Assembly: GCF_023973145.1 (NCBI RefSeq)
Contig: NZ_CP099546.1
Coordinates: forward strand, 1,302,001-1,366,000
Source of the DNA: Natronosalvus vescus
GTDB lineage: Archaea; Halobacteriota; Halobacteria; Halobacteriales; Natrialbaceae
Direction of reading: 5' to 3'
Length of the DNA stretch: 64,000 nucleotides
Shown: positions 18,008 through 26,745 of the stretch, piece by piece
Layout: each line of letters begins with the position of its first letter
Position numbering within the stretch: position 1 is the first letter of the stretch
Made by a program: the position numbers and the translations under genes
Notes under the pieces: model-generated
What the model was told of the DNA's origin: nothing
Database searches by the model: none
The model's input: the letters and a program-made list of their open reading frames with translations, nothing else

Positions 18008-20884
18008 ATGTCTACGCTCCGTGACTTTCATCAAAACCTGTTTCGACTGTACGAACACTACGTGGGGGAACCCGATTCCAAAACGGACGTCTACGGATTC
18101 TGGTTCTTCATCGCCGGCTATTTCATCGGTGCGATCGGTTTGCTGGCCTTCGTCGCCGGCTACGCCGGTGGGGACGCGTTCAACCAGATTCGAGCGTCGG
18201 GCGTTGCGGCTGCGATCGGCCTCGCGCTCTGTCTGTTCGGAATCGTTCTTTTATTGCCCGTCCGAACGCGGGGGATTCAGGCGAGCGTCGTTGGGCTGGT
18301 CGTCGCGCTCGCTGGTGCCATCGCCTTCGGTTTCGTCTATCCAGATCACTGGCGCGGTCACGGGCTCGAGTTGACCGTCGAGGTCGTCACCCTGTATGCG
18401 GCTGGCATCGGGATCATCGCCGGCGTCACCGCGCTCGTCCCCATTATCACCGGACGGAAAGGGATGTTCGTCCGGGAGCAAGGCGAGAGCGAGGATCCAC
18501 CGATTATGACCGGCGACTCACTCGAGGGGGCCCAGTTCGCGGTCTTCCGGAACGAAGCGGGTGACTGGAAGTGGCACGTCCTCCACCTCGAGGCGCTGGC
18601 CGAAAGCGAGGGGAGTACGGTTACACGGCCGGAGACGGAGACGAGCATCGAGAAGGTCAAATCTCAGATCGGGTCGGCTGGCCTGATGGAGCTGACGACG
18701 TCGGCGTTCCGTCTCCACGAGGACCGAGAGGGAACCTGGCAGTGGACGCTGGCCCGGGACGATGGCAGCGTAGTCGGCACCTGTGCGAGTCAGTTCGACC
18801 GCCGTGACGACGCCGAACAGTCGGTCAGCTTCCTCAAAGACCGTGGCCCGGCCGCGGACGTCATCGAGATCGATGGCGCGGCGTTCACGTACACGGAACG
18901 ACGCGACCAGTGGTTCTGGCAGTTGCTCGACGACGACCGTCAGCCGCTGGCCGAAAGCGAGGACGGCTACCGAACCATGGAGGCCGCCGAGACGGCCGCC
19001 CAGACGTTCGCCGAGCGGTTCGATCGGGCCCGTCTGCTCGACATCGACCACGTCGGCGTCGAACTGGAAACGCTCGATGGGGAGTGGTCGTGGCGGTTCG
19101 TCGACGAAACGGACGACGAATTCGCCCAGGCGACGACGACATTCGAGACCAAACGCGCGGCCGAGGACGCCGTGGAAGCGATCCTCGCCGAACTCGGCTC
19201 GGCGGCCATCACCGTTGCGAGCGAGCCCACCTACGAGTGCTACGAGGCGGACGGTGGCTGGCGCTGGCGGCTGGTCGACGGGAACGAACACGTCGTCGCC
19301 ACCACTCCAGACACGCTCGAGGGCTACGGGGCGACCGAGGAAGAAACCGGGCTCTTCGCAGACACCGTCACCAGCGCTGACGTCGTAGAAATCGAGGACG
19401 CAGAGTACGAAATCTTCCCCACCGAACGGCCGACGGCCGCAGATGGTGGCGAACTCCAACCGGTCACGGACGACGATGGCGACGCGGCGGAAGCGACCGA
19501 ACCGACGCCCACGCAGGACTGGCACTGGCGACTCGTCACCGAAGACCGGGATATCATCGCTGCGAGTACGGAAGCACACACCGACGAAGAGACCGCTGGC
19601 GAGGCGATCGAACGGGTTCGTCAGCAAGCCAGCGAGGCCGATCTGATCGAGTTCGAAAACGCCGCATTCCAGGTTTACGAGGCAGACTCCGGCGAGTGGC
19701 GCTGGCGGCTGATCGACGATGACGGCAACGTCCTCGCCGACTCCGGTGAGGAACACACCTCCCGCGGCGACGCGGCCGAAGCGATGATGACACTCAAAGA
19801 GCAGGCCCCAGACGCCGAACTCCTCGAGATCGACACCGCGGCGTTCGAAATCTTCGTCAACGAGGACGACGAGTGGGGCTGGCGGTTGATCGACGAGGCG
19901 GGGAAACTGGTCGCCGAAGACCCGGCCGTACACCCGACTCGAAGCACGGCCAAACAGGCGATGGAGCGCCTGTTGACCCATCTCGACTCGAACGTGCGGA
20001 CGATGGACGACGCCATCTTCCAGACCTACGCCGAGGAGGACTGGCACTGGCGGTTCGTGTTACCAGCGGGCGAGACGGTCGCCGTCGACGCGGAAGCCAG
20101 TTCCACCCGTGACGAACTCGAGCGATCGATCGACGGGATTCGTGAGGCAGCGGCTGCAGGGCAGTGTACGGCCATCGGTGACGTTTCGATTCAACTGTAC
20201 GGCAGCGGCAACGGCGAGTGGCGCTGGCGACTGCTGGATCGGGATCGAACGGTCGTCACCGACGCGAGCCGAAGCTACGACGCCCAGCCACTCGCGGAGA
20301 CCGCAGTCAAGGGCCTCAAGGCGCGCGCAGCGGACGCCCCGATTTTCACGATCGACGAGGCCGCCATTCGGATGACTAACGAGGGCGGCTGGGGCTGGGA
20401 ACTCATCGACCGCGACCGCGAGGTGTACGCGGGCCCCGCCGACTCGAGATCCTCGAAAGCCGACGCGATGGCCGACGTCGAAGCGGTTCGCCGCCTGGCT
20501 CCGATCGCCGGCCGCGTCGACTTCGACGTCGCCTCCTTCGAGCTATTCGCCGCCGAGGACGACCGCTGGCGCTGGCGACTCATCGACGAAAACGGCCAGA
20601 CCGTCGCGACCGGTTCGGAGGGCCACCCTTCGACCGAAGCGGCCCACGAAGCGCTCGATAACGTTCGCGACATCATCGAGAACGCGAGCATTCTCGAGAT
20701 CGACAGTGTCTCCTTCGAACTCCACCGGGCGGAGGAGGCCTGGGTCTGGCGGCTGATCGACACCTACGGCGAGGTGCTCGCCGAGAGCACCCAGAGCTAC
20801 GAACACCGGACGGATGCCAGGGAGGCGATGATGGCGGTCAAAGAACACGCTCCCGAGGGCTGGATTACGTTCACCGACGAGTAG
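18008..20884 (+). CDS. Membrane protein with about 13 tandem DUF1508 repeats
   Basis: 958-codon frame. The N-terminal 165 residues hold about four membrane helices (WFFIAGYFIGAIGLLAFVAG, AAIGLALCLFGIVLLL and two more). From about residue 175 to the end there are some 13 consecutive 55-60 residue units. Each follows the DUF1508 (YegP/HVO_2922-like) pattern: a strand ending in F/Y, then W-x-W-R-L-I/V-D, then a second strand, a helix with A-rich face, and a linker ending I/V-x-I-D. Unit 6 carries a 25-residue acidic, Thr/Pro-rich insert. Some units have W-x-W replaced in part (WSWRF, WVWRL). DUF1508 is a small beta-alpha domain of unknown role, usually in one or two copies. The array is presumably cytoplasmic; no enzymatic motif is visible. 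It separates two CoA-biosynthesis genes. Confidence 0.93.
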   Translation: MSTLRDFHQNLFRLYEHYVGEPDSKTDVYGFWFFIAGYFIGAIGLLAFVAGYAGGDAFNQIRASGVAAAIGLALCLFGIVLLLPVRTRGIQASVVGLVVALAGAIAFGFVYPDHWRGHGLELTVEVVTLYAAGIGIIAGVTALVPIITGRKGMFVREQGESEDPPIMTGDSLEGAQFAVFRNEAGDWKWHVLHLEALAESEGSTVTRPETETSIEKVKSQIGSAGLMELTTSAFRLHEDREGTWQWTLARDDGSVVGTCASQFDRRDDAEQSVSFLKDRGPAADVIEIDGAAFTYTERRDQWFWQLLDDDRQPLAESEDGYRTMEAAETAAQTFAERFDRARLLDIDHVGVELETLDGEWSWRFVDETDDEFAQATTTFETKRAAEDAVEAILAELGSAAITVASEPTYECYEADGGWRWRLVDGNEHVVATTPDTLEGYGATEEETGLFADTVTSADVVEIEDAEYEIFPTERPTAADGGELQPVTDDDGDAAEATEPTPTQDWHWRLVTEDRDIIAASTEAHTDEETAGEAIERVRQQASEADLIEFENAAFQVYEADSGEWRWRLIDDDGNVLADSGEEHTSRGDAAEAMMTLKEQAPDAELLEIDTAAFEIFVNEDDEWGWRLIDEAGKLVAEDPAVHPTRSTAKQAMERLLTHLDSNVRTMDDAIFQTYAEEDWHWRFVLPAGETVAVDAEASSTRDELERSIDGIREAAAAGQCTAIGDVSIQLYGSGNGEWRWRLLDRDRTVVTDASRSYDAQPLAETAVKGLKARAADAPIFTIDEAAIRMTNEGGWGWELIDRDREVYAGPADSRSSKADAMADVEAVRRLAPIAGRVDFDVASFELFAAEDDRWRWRLIDENGQTVATGSEGHPSTEAAHEALDNVRDIIENASILEIDSVSFELHRAEEAWVWRLIDTYGEVLAESTQSYEHRTDAREAMMAVKEHAPEGWITFTDE

Positions 20885-20906
20885 GTGACCGACGTCTCGG
20901 GTGGTA

Positions 20907-20912
20907 TTTTTT
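20907..20912 (+). terminator. T-tract terminator
   Basis: A run of six T residues begins 23 nt after the stop of the DUF1508-array gene, in an otherwise GC-rich context. Archaeal termination typically occurs at such T-runs. Confidence 0.5.
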
Positions 20913-21041
20913 CATCGATCGGCATCGCAGTAGCCGTCACAGTTGGAAGCGTTTCGTTCCAGCCGTATACATCGAAACTGCTGCTCACGAATAACTCGAG
21001 GAACTCACTCCAGAACACTCAATTCGCTTGATCTGGCGTCG

Positions 21042-22007
21042 CTACGGCTCGATAACGAGTTTCCCGAGGAAGCTGTCCTCGAGTACCGCTCGCTGGGCTT
21101 CGCCTGCGTCCTCGAGGGTGTAGCTGTCGGCGATCTCGATCGAGAGTTTGCCGGTGTTCATGAGGTGGGCCACACCCCGCAACGGCACGCGGAGATCCGG
21201 GGTGTTGAACATGCTCATGAACTGGTAGTTGACGTCCTTCGAGCGGGCGGCACCGTCGTTGGTGAACCCCGGATCGGGGCTGTTCTCGCCGATGCCGACG
21301 ACGCGGGCGCTGGTCGCGGCCACGTCCGCGTCGAACTGGAGGTAGTCGTCGAGGCGGTGATCGAGAATCACGTCGACGCCACCGTCGCTCGCCTCCAGGA
21401 CGGCGTCGGCGAGGTCGTCCCGTCGGTAGTCGAGGACGGTGTCGGCCCCGAGGTCGCGAAGACGGTCGTGGTAGGACGGGTCGGCGGTCGTGATGACGCG
21501 GGCGCTGACCGCCTGCGCGATCTGCACCGCCGCGTGGCCGACGCCACCGGAGCCGCCGTGGACGAGACAGTACTCCGCGGGCTCGAGACCCGCGTGGCCG
21601 ATCAGTGCGCGCCAGGCGGTGACCGCGACGACGCCGGCCGCGCCAGCCTGCGTTGTGTCGACATCGTCGGGGAGGTGGACGACGCGATCGGTCGGGATCG
21701 TCGCGTACTCGGCGTAGCCGCCCTGGAAGGACATGTTTCCGATGCCGGTACCGAAAACCCGGTCACCGGTTTCGAACCCCTCGACGTCCCCCCCGACGGC
21801 GACGACGGTACCGGCGACGTCGACACCGGGGGTGAACGGCAACGAGACCGGTTCGTAGGAACCGTCGCGGAAGTAGGTGTCGACCGGGTTGACGCCGGCC
21901 GAACCCACCTCGAGGAGGAGTTCGTCGTGTGCTGGTTCGGGGCGATCGGTTTCGATTCGGTCGATGACGTCCGGGCCGCCGTGATCGGTGAGTCGAGCAG
22001 CGTACAT
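21042..22007 (-). CDS. Zinc-independent quinone oxidoreductase (MDR family)
   Basis: 321-residue medium-chain dehydrogenase/reductase of the NADPH:quinone reductase type. The ATG at 22007 gives MYAARLTDHGGPDVIDRIE, the canonical family start; a longer frame adds ten unrelated residues. GVNPVDTYFRDG and FTPGVDVAGTV lack the zinc-binding Cys/His of alcohol dehydrogenases. The Rossmann motif is HGGSGGVGHAAVQIAQ, and the C-terminus ends FLGKLVIEP. It is predicted to be soluble and to use NADPH to reduce quinones or enones. It is divergent from the phosphopantothenate synthetase gene, with a 122-bp shared region. Confidence 0.93.
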   Translation of the reverse strand: MYAARLTDHGGPDVIDRIETDRPEPAHDELLLEVGSAGVNPVDTYFRDGSYEPVSLPFTPGVDVAGTVVAVGGDVEGFETGDRVFGTGIGNMSFQGGYAEYATIPTDRVVHLPDDVDTTQAGAAGVVAVTAWRALIGHAGLEPAEYCLVHGGSGGVGHAAVQIAQAVSARVITTADPSYHDRLRDLGADTVLDYRRDDLADAVLEASDGGVDVILDHRLDDYLQFDADVAATSARVVGIGENSPDPGFTNDGAARSKDVNYQFMSMFNTPDLRVPLRGVAHLMNTGKLSIEIADSYTLEDAGEAQRAVLEDSFLGKLVIEP

Positions 22008-22129
22008 TCGTCTCGAGAGAACGGTATAGAGGCTCATAAAGACAGGTTACGGTTCATAGTCCCTGGGTTCTGTTCGGGTATGTCGGTTCGGGTGGGGTCG
22101 ACTCGAGGGCTCCAATCGCGCCGTTTTTG

Positions 22130-22936
22130 ATGACTGCGTTCGATCTAGCAACTGTGAGCGAACACGAGACCGTGCCGGCCGAGGTCGAGGACGAGGAGGA
22201 GATTCCGACGGATCATCCTCGCTACACAGACCTGGTGACGCGTCACCGAATCGAACGCGGGGTCGAGAAGGGGATCACGCACCTCCAGGGGATGCACGCC
22301 GAGGGACGGGGGAGCGCGTTCGACTATCTGCTGGGCGAGGAAACGACGCCCACCGCCGACGAGGCCGAGCGGGCCGCCGCTGCACAGCTGTTACTCGCCG
22401 AGAAGCCCGTCCTCTCGATCAACGGCAACGTCGCCGCGCTGGTGCCCGCCGAGATGGTGGCCCTCGCCGACGCCGTCGACGCCGATCTCGAGGTCAACCT
22501 CTTCAACCGAACGCCCGAACGCATCGATGCTATCGTAAGTCACCTCCGGGAACACGGCGCGACGGACGTCAAAGGGATCGAGGCCGACGCCCGGATTCCG
22601 AACCTCGAGCACGAACGGGCGAAAGTGGATGCGGAAGGGATCTACGCGGCCGACGTTGTCCTGGTTCCCCTCGAGGACGGCGACCGTGCGGAAGCGCTCG
22701 AAGCGATGGGGAAGACCGAAATCGTCATCGACCTCAACCCGCTGTCGCGATCGCCACAGGTCGCCGACGTTCCCATCGTGGACAACATCGTCCGCGCGGT
22801 GCCGAACATCACGGCCCACGCGGAAGCGCTCGAGGGTGACGGCGCGAGCGACGCCGACCTCGAGGCCATCGTCGACGCGTTCGATCGGGAGGCGGCGCTC
22901 GAGGACGCCGAAGCGAGAATTCGAAGTGGCCTCTGA
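22130..22936 (+). CDS. 4-phosphopantoate--beta-alanine ligase (archaeal PPS)
   Basis: 268-residue enzyme joining 4-phosphopantoate to beta-alanine with ATP to give 4-phosphopantothenate, the second archaeal-specific step of CoA synthesis. Family landmarks: IPTDHPRYTDLVTRHRIERG, GITHLQGMHAEGRGSAFDYL, VNLFNRTPERIDAIV, EIVIDLNPLSRSP and VPIVDNIVRAVPNI. The ATG at 22130 is used; a GTG eight codons in (VSEHETV) is an alternative start, since the first 25 residues are variable and acidic. The pantoate kinase gene lies upstream at 16790 with two unrelated genes between. Confidence 0.94.
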   Translation: MTAFDLATVSEHETVPAEVEDEEEIPTDHPRYTDLVTRHRIERGVEKGITHLQGMHAEGRGSAFDYLLGEETTPTADEAERAAAAQLLLAEKPVLSINGNVAALVPAEMVALADAVDADLEVNLFNRTPERIDAIVSHLREHGATDVKGIEADARIPNLEHERAKVDAEGIYAADVVLVPLEDGDRAEALEAMGKTEIVIDLNPLSRSPQVADVPIVDNIVRAVPNITAHAEALEGDGASDADLEAIVDAFDREAALEDAEARIRSGL

Positions 22937-23005
22937 TACGTCGTGTGTGCGGTCGTGTATTCGATTTTGCTGACGGTGCTCGGTGAATCAGAATATCGAA
23001 CCCGC

Positions 23006-23665
23006 TCAGAACTTGTTGGTAATACGCGGTGAGACGCTGTCCCGGTCGCTCTCCTGATCGGTAATGTAGCTCTCGTAGCCGTCTCCGTCGACCAGCGGAA
23101 GCCGCGACTGAAGCGCCAGCCACCGGTCTTTCGCCCAGTAGTACGACACCGAGAGGTGTTCGCTCAGCCGACGCTCGATTCCGGTATCGACCTCGTAGGA
23201 CAGGTCACCGTCGAGACAGTCGAAATCCCGTTCGGTGAGGAGTCGCCGGGTGAGAGTTACGCCGGTTTCGGCGTCGTACCCCTGTTTCGAGTAGTGGCGG
23301 TAGGGATGCCGAATCCAGGAGGTCTCCCAGTGGGCGTAGACGTCGACGGAGTTCGGTCGATCCTCGAGCGCGTGGAGAACGACGTGTAGCTGGTGTGACG
23401 CGAGTGGGGAGTCGCGGTAGACCCACGACCCGTCGGCCGTGTTCCCGTCGAGACGGACTTTGACGGCGGCGATCGGGTTACGCGAAAAGCCCAGTTCCTC
23501 GAGGGCGGCCTCGAGGTCGGCTTCCGAACAGTGGGCCGTCATGACGTACTCGTCTGCGGTCGTGTGGCTGACGGCGTAGACGCCGAAGGTTCCCTTGAGG
23601 AGGTAGTGAAGTTGTGGAATCGTGCTCCGTCTAATGCCGTTGACGAGGTCGTCGCGGTAGCCCAT
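23006..23665 (-). CDS. Conserved-looking haloarchaeal protein, unknown function
   Basis: 219-residue soluble protein starting MGYRDDLVNGIRRSTIPQLH. I do not recognise a named family. Composition is balanced, with many aromatic and His residues (HWETSWIRHPYRHYSKQGYD, SVSYYWAKDRW) and a globular pattern of strands and helices. There is no membrane segment, signal or cysteine cluster. The acidic bias and codon use match neighbours, so the gene is credible. A TATA-like GTTTATACG (23669-23677) lies immediately before the chosen ATG, closer than usual, so the true start could be further downstream. A strong hairpin (23767-23795) lies about 100 nt upstream. Confidence 0.75.
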   Translation of the reverse strand: MGYRDDLVNGIRRSTIPQLHYLLKGTFGVYAVSHTTADEYVMTAHCSEADLEAALEELGFSRNPIAAVKVRLDGNTADGSWVYRDSPLASHQLHVVLHALEDRPNSVDVYAHWETSWIRHPYRHYSKQGYDAETGVTLTRRLLTERDFDCLDGDLSYEVDTGIERRLSEHLSVSYYWAKDRWLALQSRLPLVDGDGYESYITDQESDRDSVSPRITNKF

Positions 23666-23766
23666 GGAGTGGCGTTTATACGCTGTCAGCACCCAAGAGC
23701 CTTGGCCGACGTTCGTAGCGACGTGACTGTCTGTCTCCGTGGCGCGGTACCTGTCCAGTGGGTGTA

Positions 23767-23795
23767 CGTTCGATCGGGGGTAGATCGATCGAACG
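23767..23795. promoter_or_regulatory. Long inverted repeat upstream of the 23006-23665 gene
   Basis: CGTTCGATCG (23767-23776) and CGATCGAACG (23786-23795) are exact reverse complements, 10 bp each with a 9-nt loop GGGGTAGAT. The element lies between two minus-strand genes. It could end the upstream transcript or regulate the downstream one. Confidence 0.5.
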
Positions 23796-23826
23796 AGCGA
23801 GTGAGTGTGATCGCGCGAAACGAGGG

Positions 23827-23831
23827 AAAAA
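23827..23831 (-). terminator. T-tract terminator on the minus strand
   Basis: On the minus strand, CCTTTTTCCC occurs 25-29 nt after the stop of the membrane protein gene ending at 23856. It is a plausible archaeal termination signal, followed by the inverted repeat at 23767-23795. Confidence 0.4.
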
Positions 23832-23855
23832 GGCGCAATCGAGACGAGCGCCGTT

Positions 23856-24311
23856 CTAGACGATCGTTTCCCAGAGCGGTCGGATCAGGAAGAACAGCGA
23901 CTGGTAGGCGATGTAGAGGAAGACGAACGTCGAGGCGAACAGCGCTGCTTTCGGCCGCTCGAGGGGCATCTCCTGGCGCGCTTCGACGAGGCGCGCCTCG
24001 AACTCGAAGAAGTCCGCGACCAGCAGGCCGATGGCGAGGGTCGTGAAGACGACGCCGCCGTGGACGTGAACCGTGATGTAGTAGAACCCGCCGAGGACGA
24101 TCAGGACGTTCGTCACCTCGAGCGCGAGGCTTCGAGAGAGGGCGTCGGCGCCGTCTTCGCGGACGGCGGCGACGTGACTTCGGTGGGTCAGTGCACGAAC
24201 GAGCAGGTTCACGACGACGAGTCCGAGCAGGACGAACTCGATGAGGGTGACGCTGGCGACGACCTCCTCACCGAGGACGTCGACCGGGCCAAACAGCGCT
24301 GGTGATAGCAT
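23856..24311 (-). CDS. Small haloarchaeal membrane protein, unknown function
   Basis: 151-residue protein starting MLSPALFGPVDVLGEEVVAS. Four membrane helices are visible: VTLIEFVLLGLVVVNLLVRA, a pair around NVLIVLGGFYYITVHVHG and VVFTTLAIGLLVADFF, and a last one near FASTFVFLYIAYQSLFFLI. A conserved-looking His/Arg loop (LTHRSHVAAVREDGADALSR) lies on one face. I know of haloarchaeal proteins with this layout but no function. There is no operon partner closer than 190 bp. Confidence 0.82.
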   Translation of the reverse strand: MLSPALFGPVDVLGEEVVASVTLIEFVLLGLVVVNLLVRALTHRSHVAAVREDGADALSRSLALEVTNVLIVLGGFYYITVHVHGGVVFTTLAIGLLVADFFEFEARLVEARQEMPLERPKAALFASTFVFLYIAYQSLFFLIRPLWETIV

Positions 24312-24456
24312 ACCTGAACCACGGTGGTTCGTGCATTAGAATTTTTCCAATGTCTTTCGGCGGGATTCGGCTGTCACGTCGCCCGGTCATTTGTCACTCT
24401 AAAATCAGATAATGGGAGTTAGAGGGGTTGTACCGGCCGAAAATGGTGTTCTGAAC

Positions 24457-25344
24457 TCATCCGGCGAACGGGTCGCGACTGAACGGCGTCTCGAGCACCC
24501 CGAGTTCGGCGGCCGGATCGACCGCGATATCGACGCGCGCGCCGAACTCGAGCGTCCCGACACGGCGGTCGTCGACACAGAGGGTGACGTCGTCGCCCTC
24601 ACGTTCGACCGACAGCGAGAGGCCGTCGTCGGGAAGCACCCAGTGGCGGGTGCGCGTGACGAACGGGGCGATGGGGACGACGGCGAGACCCGATATCGCT
24701 CCCGACAGCGACGGGCCGTCGGCGGCGCTGGCGTAACCGTGGCTCCCCGCTGGGGTAGCGGCGACCACGCCGTCGGCCCGGAACTGTGCGATCTGTCGCC
24801 CGCGGCTGGTGACGCCGTACTCCGAGATGCGAGCCGCTTCGGCGGTCACGAGCGAGACGTCGAACAGCGCGCGGGTTCGGGTTTCCTCGCTCGAGCCAGC
24901 ATCACTCGAGCCAGCGTCACTCGAGCTTGCATCGCTCGAGACCGACAGAAGCGGATACGCTTCGGTGGTGGCTTCCCCAGCAGCGAGCGCGTCGAATGCG
25001 CGCCCCAGCGCATCAGCAGGAATCGGGGAAACGCCCGGGCTGGTGTCGACCGGGAGAACGGGCGACATCGCGGTGGCGTCGGCTCGAGCTACCGCGGTAA
25101 GAGCACTGTCGCCGAGAGCCACGACGAGCGTCGGATCGGCAGCGAGAACGGTGTCGGGCCCACCGGTCACGAGGTCGATGGCATCGTCAGATCCTTCGAA
25201 GCGACCCGCATCGTCGAGCGCGGTGTGAACCAGCGCCGTCGGATCGCTCACACCGTCTGCGTGGGTCGGCGACGCGGTCGCTGGTTCGACGTCGATCACG
25301 CCGATGAGAGGGTCTGGGTCGAGCGTCCACCCGTCGTCGTCCAT
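24457..25344 (-). CDS. Divergent NAD kinase-like protein
   Basis: 295-residue protein related to ATP-NAD kinases. The clearest signature is DGVVAATPAGSHGYASAADGP, matching the family motif DGxxxxTPTGSTAY; PVLPVDTSPG resembles the PVLGVN strand. The catalytic/ATP motif GGDGT is degenerate (VVALGDSALTAVARA), keeping only G-D. A Ser/Ala/Asp-rich insert (SSDAGSSDAGSS) is encoded by a short direct repeat at about 24890-24940. The protein may have lost or altered kinase activity, or act as a regulatory paralogue of the canonical enzyme, which is not in this window. It lies 90 bp downstream of the M28 peptidase gene on the same strand. Confidence 0.82.
   Translation of the reverse strand: MDDDGWTLDPDPLIGVIDVEPATASPTHADGVSDPTALVHTALDDAGRFEGSDDAIDLVTGGPDTVLAADPTLVVALGDSALTAVARADATAMSPVLPVDTSPGVSPIPADALGRAFDALAAGEATTEAYPLLSVSSDASSSDAGSSDAGSSEETRTRALFDVSLVTAEAARISEYGVTSRGRQIAQFRADGVVAATPAGSHGYASAADGPSLSGAISGLAVVPIAPFVTRTRHWVLPDDGLSLSVEREGDDVTLCVDDRRVGTLEFGARVDIAVDPAAELGVLETPFSRDPFAG
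24888..24945 (-). repeat. Short in-gene direct repeat coding a Ser/Asp linker
   Basis: Four near-copies of a 15-nt unit (TCACTCGAGCCAGCA and variants, each with CTCGAG) encode the Ser-Ser-Asp-Ala-Gly-like linker of the NAD kinase-like protein. The frame is preserved, as expected for slippage in a surface loop. Confidence 0.7.
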
Positions 25345-25434
25345 ACCGTCCTTTCCGGGGGATCGATCAAAAACGTGTGCGGTTGTGGTCGATCCAACGT
25401 TGGGGGCGTCTCCGATCGTCGCAGGTACCGGTTT

Positions 25435-26745
25435 TCAGTCGTCGTACGGCCAGTCACCGGTGATCCGCATCCCCTCGGCGAGATCCTGTTCCTCGAGCAT
25501 TTCGACGATGTCGTCGGGGGTTTTGTGCTCGGTAGTCACGTCTTCGCCCGTGAGGTGGACGACGAGGTCGGTGAGCAATATTGCCTGCTCGCGCAGGTTG
25601 CGTTTCTCGATCTTATCGAGCGTGTCGGCGAACGTGTGCCCCCAGCCGCGTCCAACCTCGTCGGAGGTGCTCATGACGTGATATCCCGGGACGCCCCAGC
25701 GAGTAAACGGCCAGTGATCGCTGTGGGGGCCGAGGCGAGGAATCGCCTCGACCGGGTGGCCGTGACGGTCAGCGATTTCGTCGGCGGCGTCGGCGAGTGC
25801 GTCGAACCCGTGGGTCGTCATCGAGAGCGTCCGTCCCCGGACGACACCGTCGTTGTTCACGATGGCTTTGATCGACTCGTGATCGGTCGTCTCTGCGTGA
25901 TAGCCCGAACCGACGAGACCGACTTCTTCGGCACCGTAGGCGACGAACTCGACGCGGCTCTCGAGGTCGTCCTCGCGGGCGGCGAGGGCGTGTGCGAGTT
26001 CGACGACCATCGCCGTGCCGGCACCGTTGTCCATCGCGCCCTCGGCGATGTCGTGTGCGTCGATGTGGCTCGTGACGAGTACCCGCTCGTCGGTGTCGGG
26101 ACCGAGTTCGGCGTGGACGTTCTGACTCTCCGCGTCCTCGATCGTCGCTTCGACGCTGACGTCAATCTCCTCGCCGTCGAACCGGCGGGCGAGTCGGGAA
26201 CCGACCTCGCTCGAGACGCCGACGGCGGGAATTTCGCCGATCGGATCGTCCGCGGTGCCGACGCTGCCGGTCGGCGGGAGACAGCCCTCGACGTGGTTCC
26301 GGTAGACGAAGCCGGCCGCACCGTTGACGACCGCGTGGTAGTACTTCTCCCGGCGGTGAACGTACCGGTCGAAGTAGCTCGGAATGTCACTGCGAACCAT
26401 GACGATCGAGCCCTCGACATCGGCGTCCTCGAAGTCCTCGGGGAGGCCGTAGCCGAGGTCAACGAGCGGCGCGGTCGCCGACGCGGATGGACTGCGAGGC
26501 AAGGCGATACAGTCCTGTTCTTCGCCGTCGGTGGTGATCGAACTCTCGCCGCGCTCCCAGCCCTGGATGTCGAACGATTCGAGCCGAGCGTGCCGAGCAC
26601 CGGCAGCCTCGAGCGCGTCTCGAGTCACTTCGGCCGCCTCGCGCTCGCCGGGGGAACCGGCCATCCGGTTTCCGATATCGACGAGTGCCTCGAGGTGATT
26701 CCAGCCGCGATCACTGGTAAAGATGTCGCCAATCCATTCGGACAT
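25435..26745 (-). CDS. M28-family metallopeptidase (cytoplasmic aminopeptidase type), copy 1
   Basis: 436-residue protein starting MSEWIGDIFTSDRGWNHLEA. All M28 di-zinc ligands can be read: SHIDAHD (His and catalytic Asp), AMDNGAG (bridging Asp), GAEEVGL (catalytic Glu and ligand Glu), NNDG and GWGHTFADT (last His). A PA-like insert lies around residues 110-190 (VRSDIPSYF, GAAGFVYRNHVEG). There is no signal peptide, so an intracellular role is expected. A paralogue with the same layout is encoded at 56506-57876. The substrate is probably short peptides with free N-termini; this is inferred from the family only. Confidence 0.92.
   Translation of the reverse strand: MSEWIGDIFTSDRGWNHLEALVDIGNRMAGSPGEREAAEVTRDALEAAGARHARLESFDIQGWERGESSITTDGEEQDCIALPRSPSASATAPLVDLGYGLPEDFEDADVEGSIVMVRSDIPSYFDRYVHRREKYYHAVVNGAAGFVYRNHVEGCLPPTGSVGTADDPIGEIPAVGVSSEVGSRLARRFDGEEIDVSVEATIEDAESQNVHAELGPDTDERVLVTSHIDAHDIAEGAMDNGAGTAMVVELAHALAAREDDLESRVEFVAYGAEEVGLVGSGYHAETTDHESIKAIVNNDGVVRGRTLSMTTHGFDALADAADEIADRHGHPVEAIPRLGPHSDHWPFTRWGVPGYHVMSTSDEVGRGWGHTFADTLDKIEKRNLREQAILLTDLVVHLTGEDVTTEHKTPDDIVEMLEEQDLAEGMRITGDWPYDD

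Noticed and set aside
18500-20880. Possible CRISPR-like or DNA-level tandem repeats
   Set aside because: The periodicity of about 170-180 nt is protein-level only; the DNA units are too divergent for an array of direct repeats.
24888-24945. Possible microsatellite or CRISPR seed
   Set aside because: Only four 15-nt units, in frame within a gene and without spacers.
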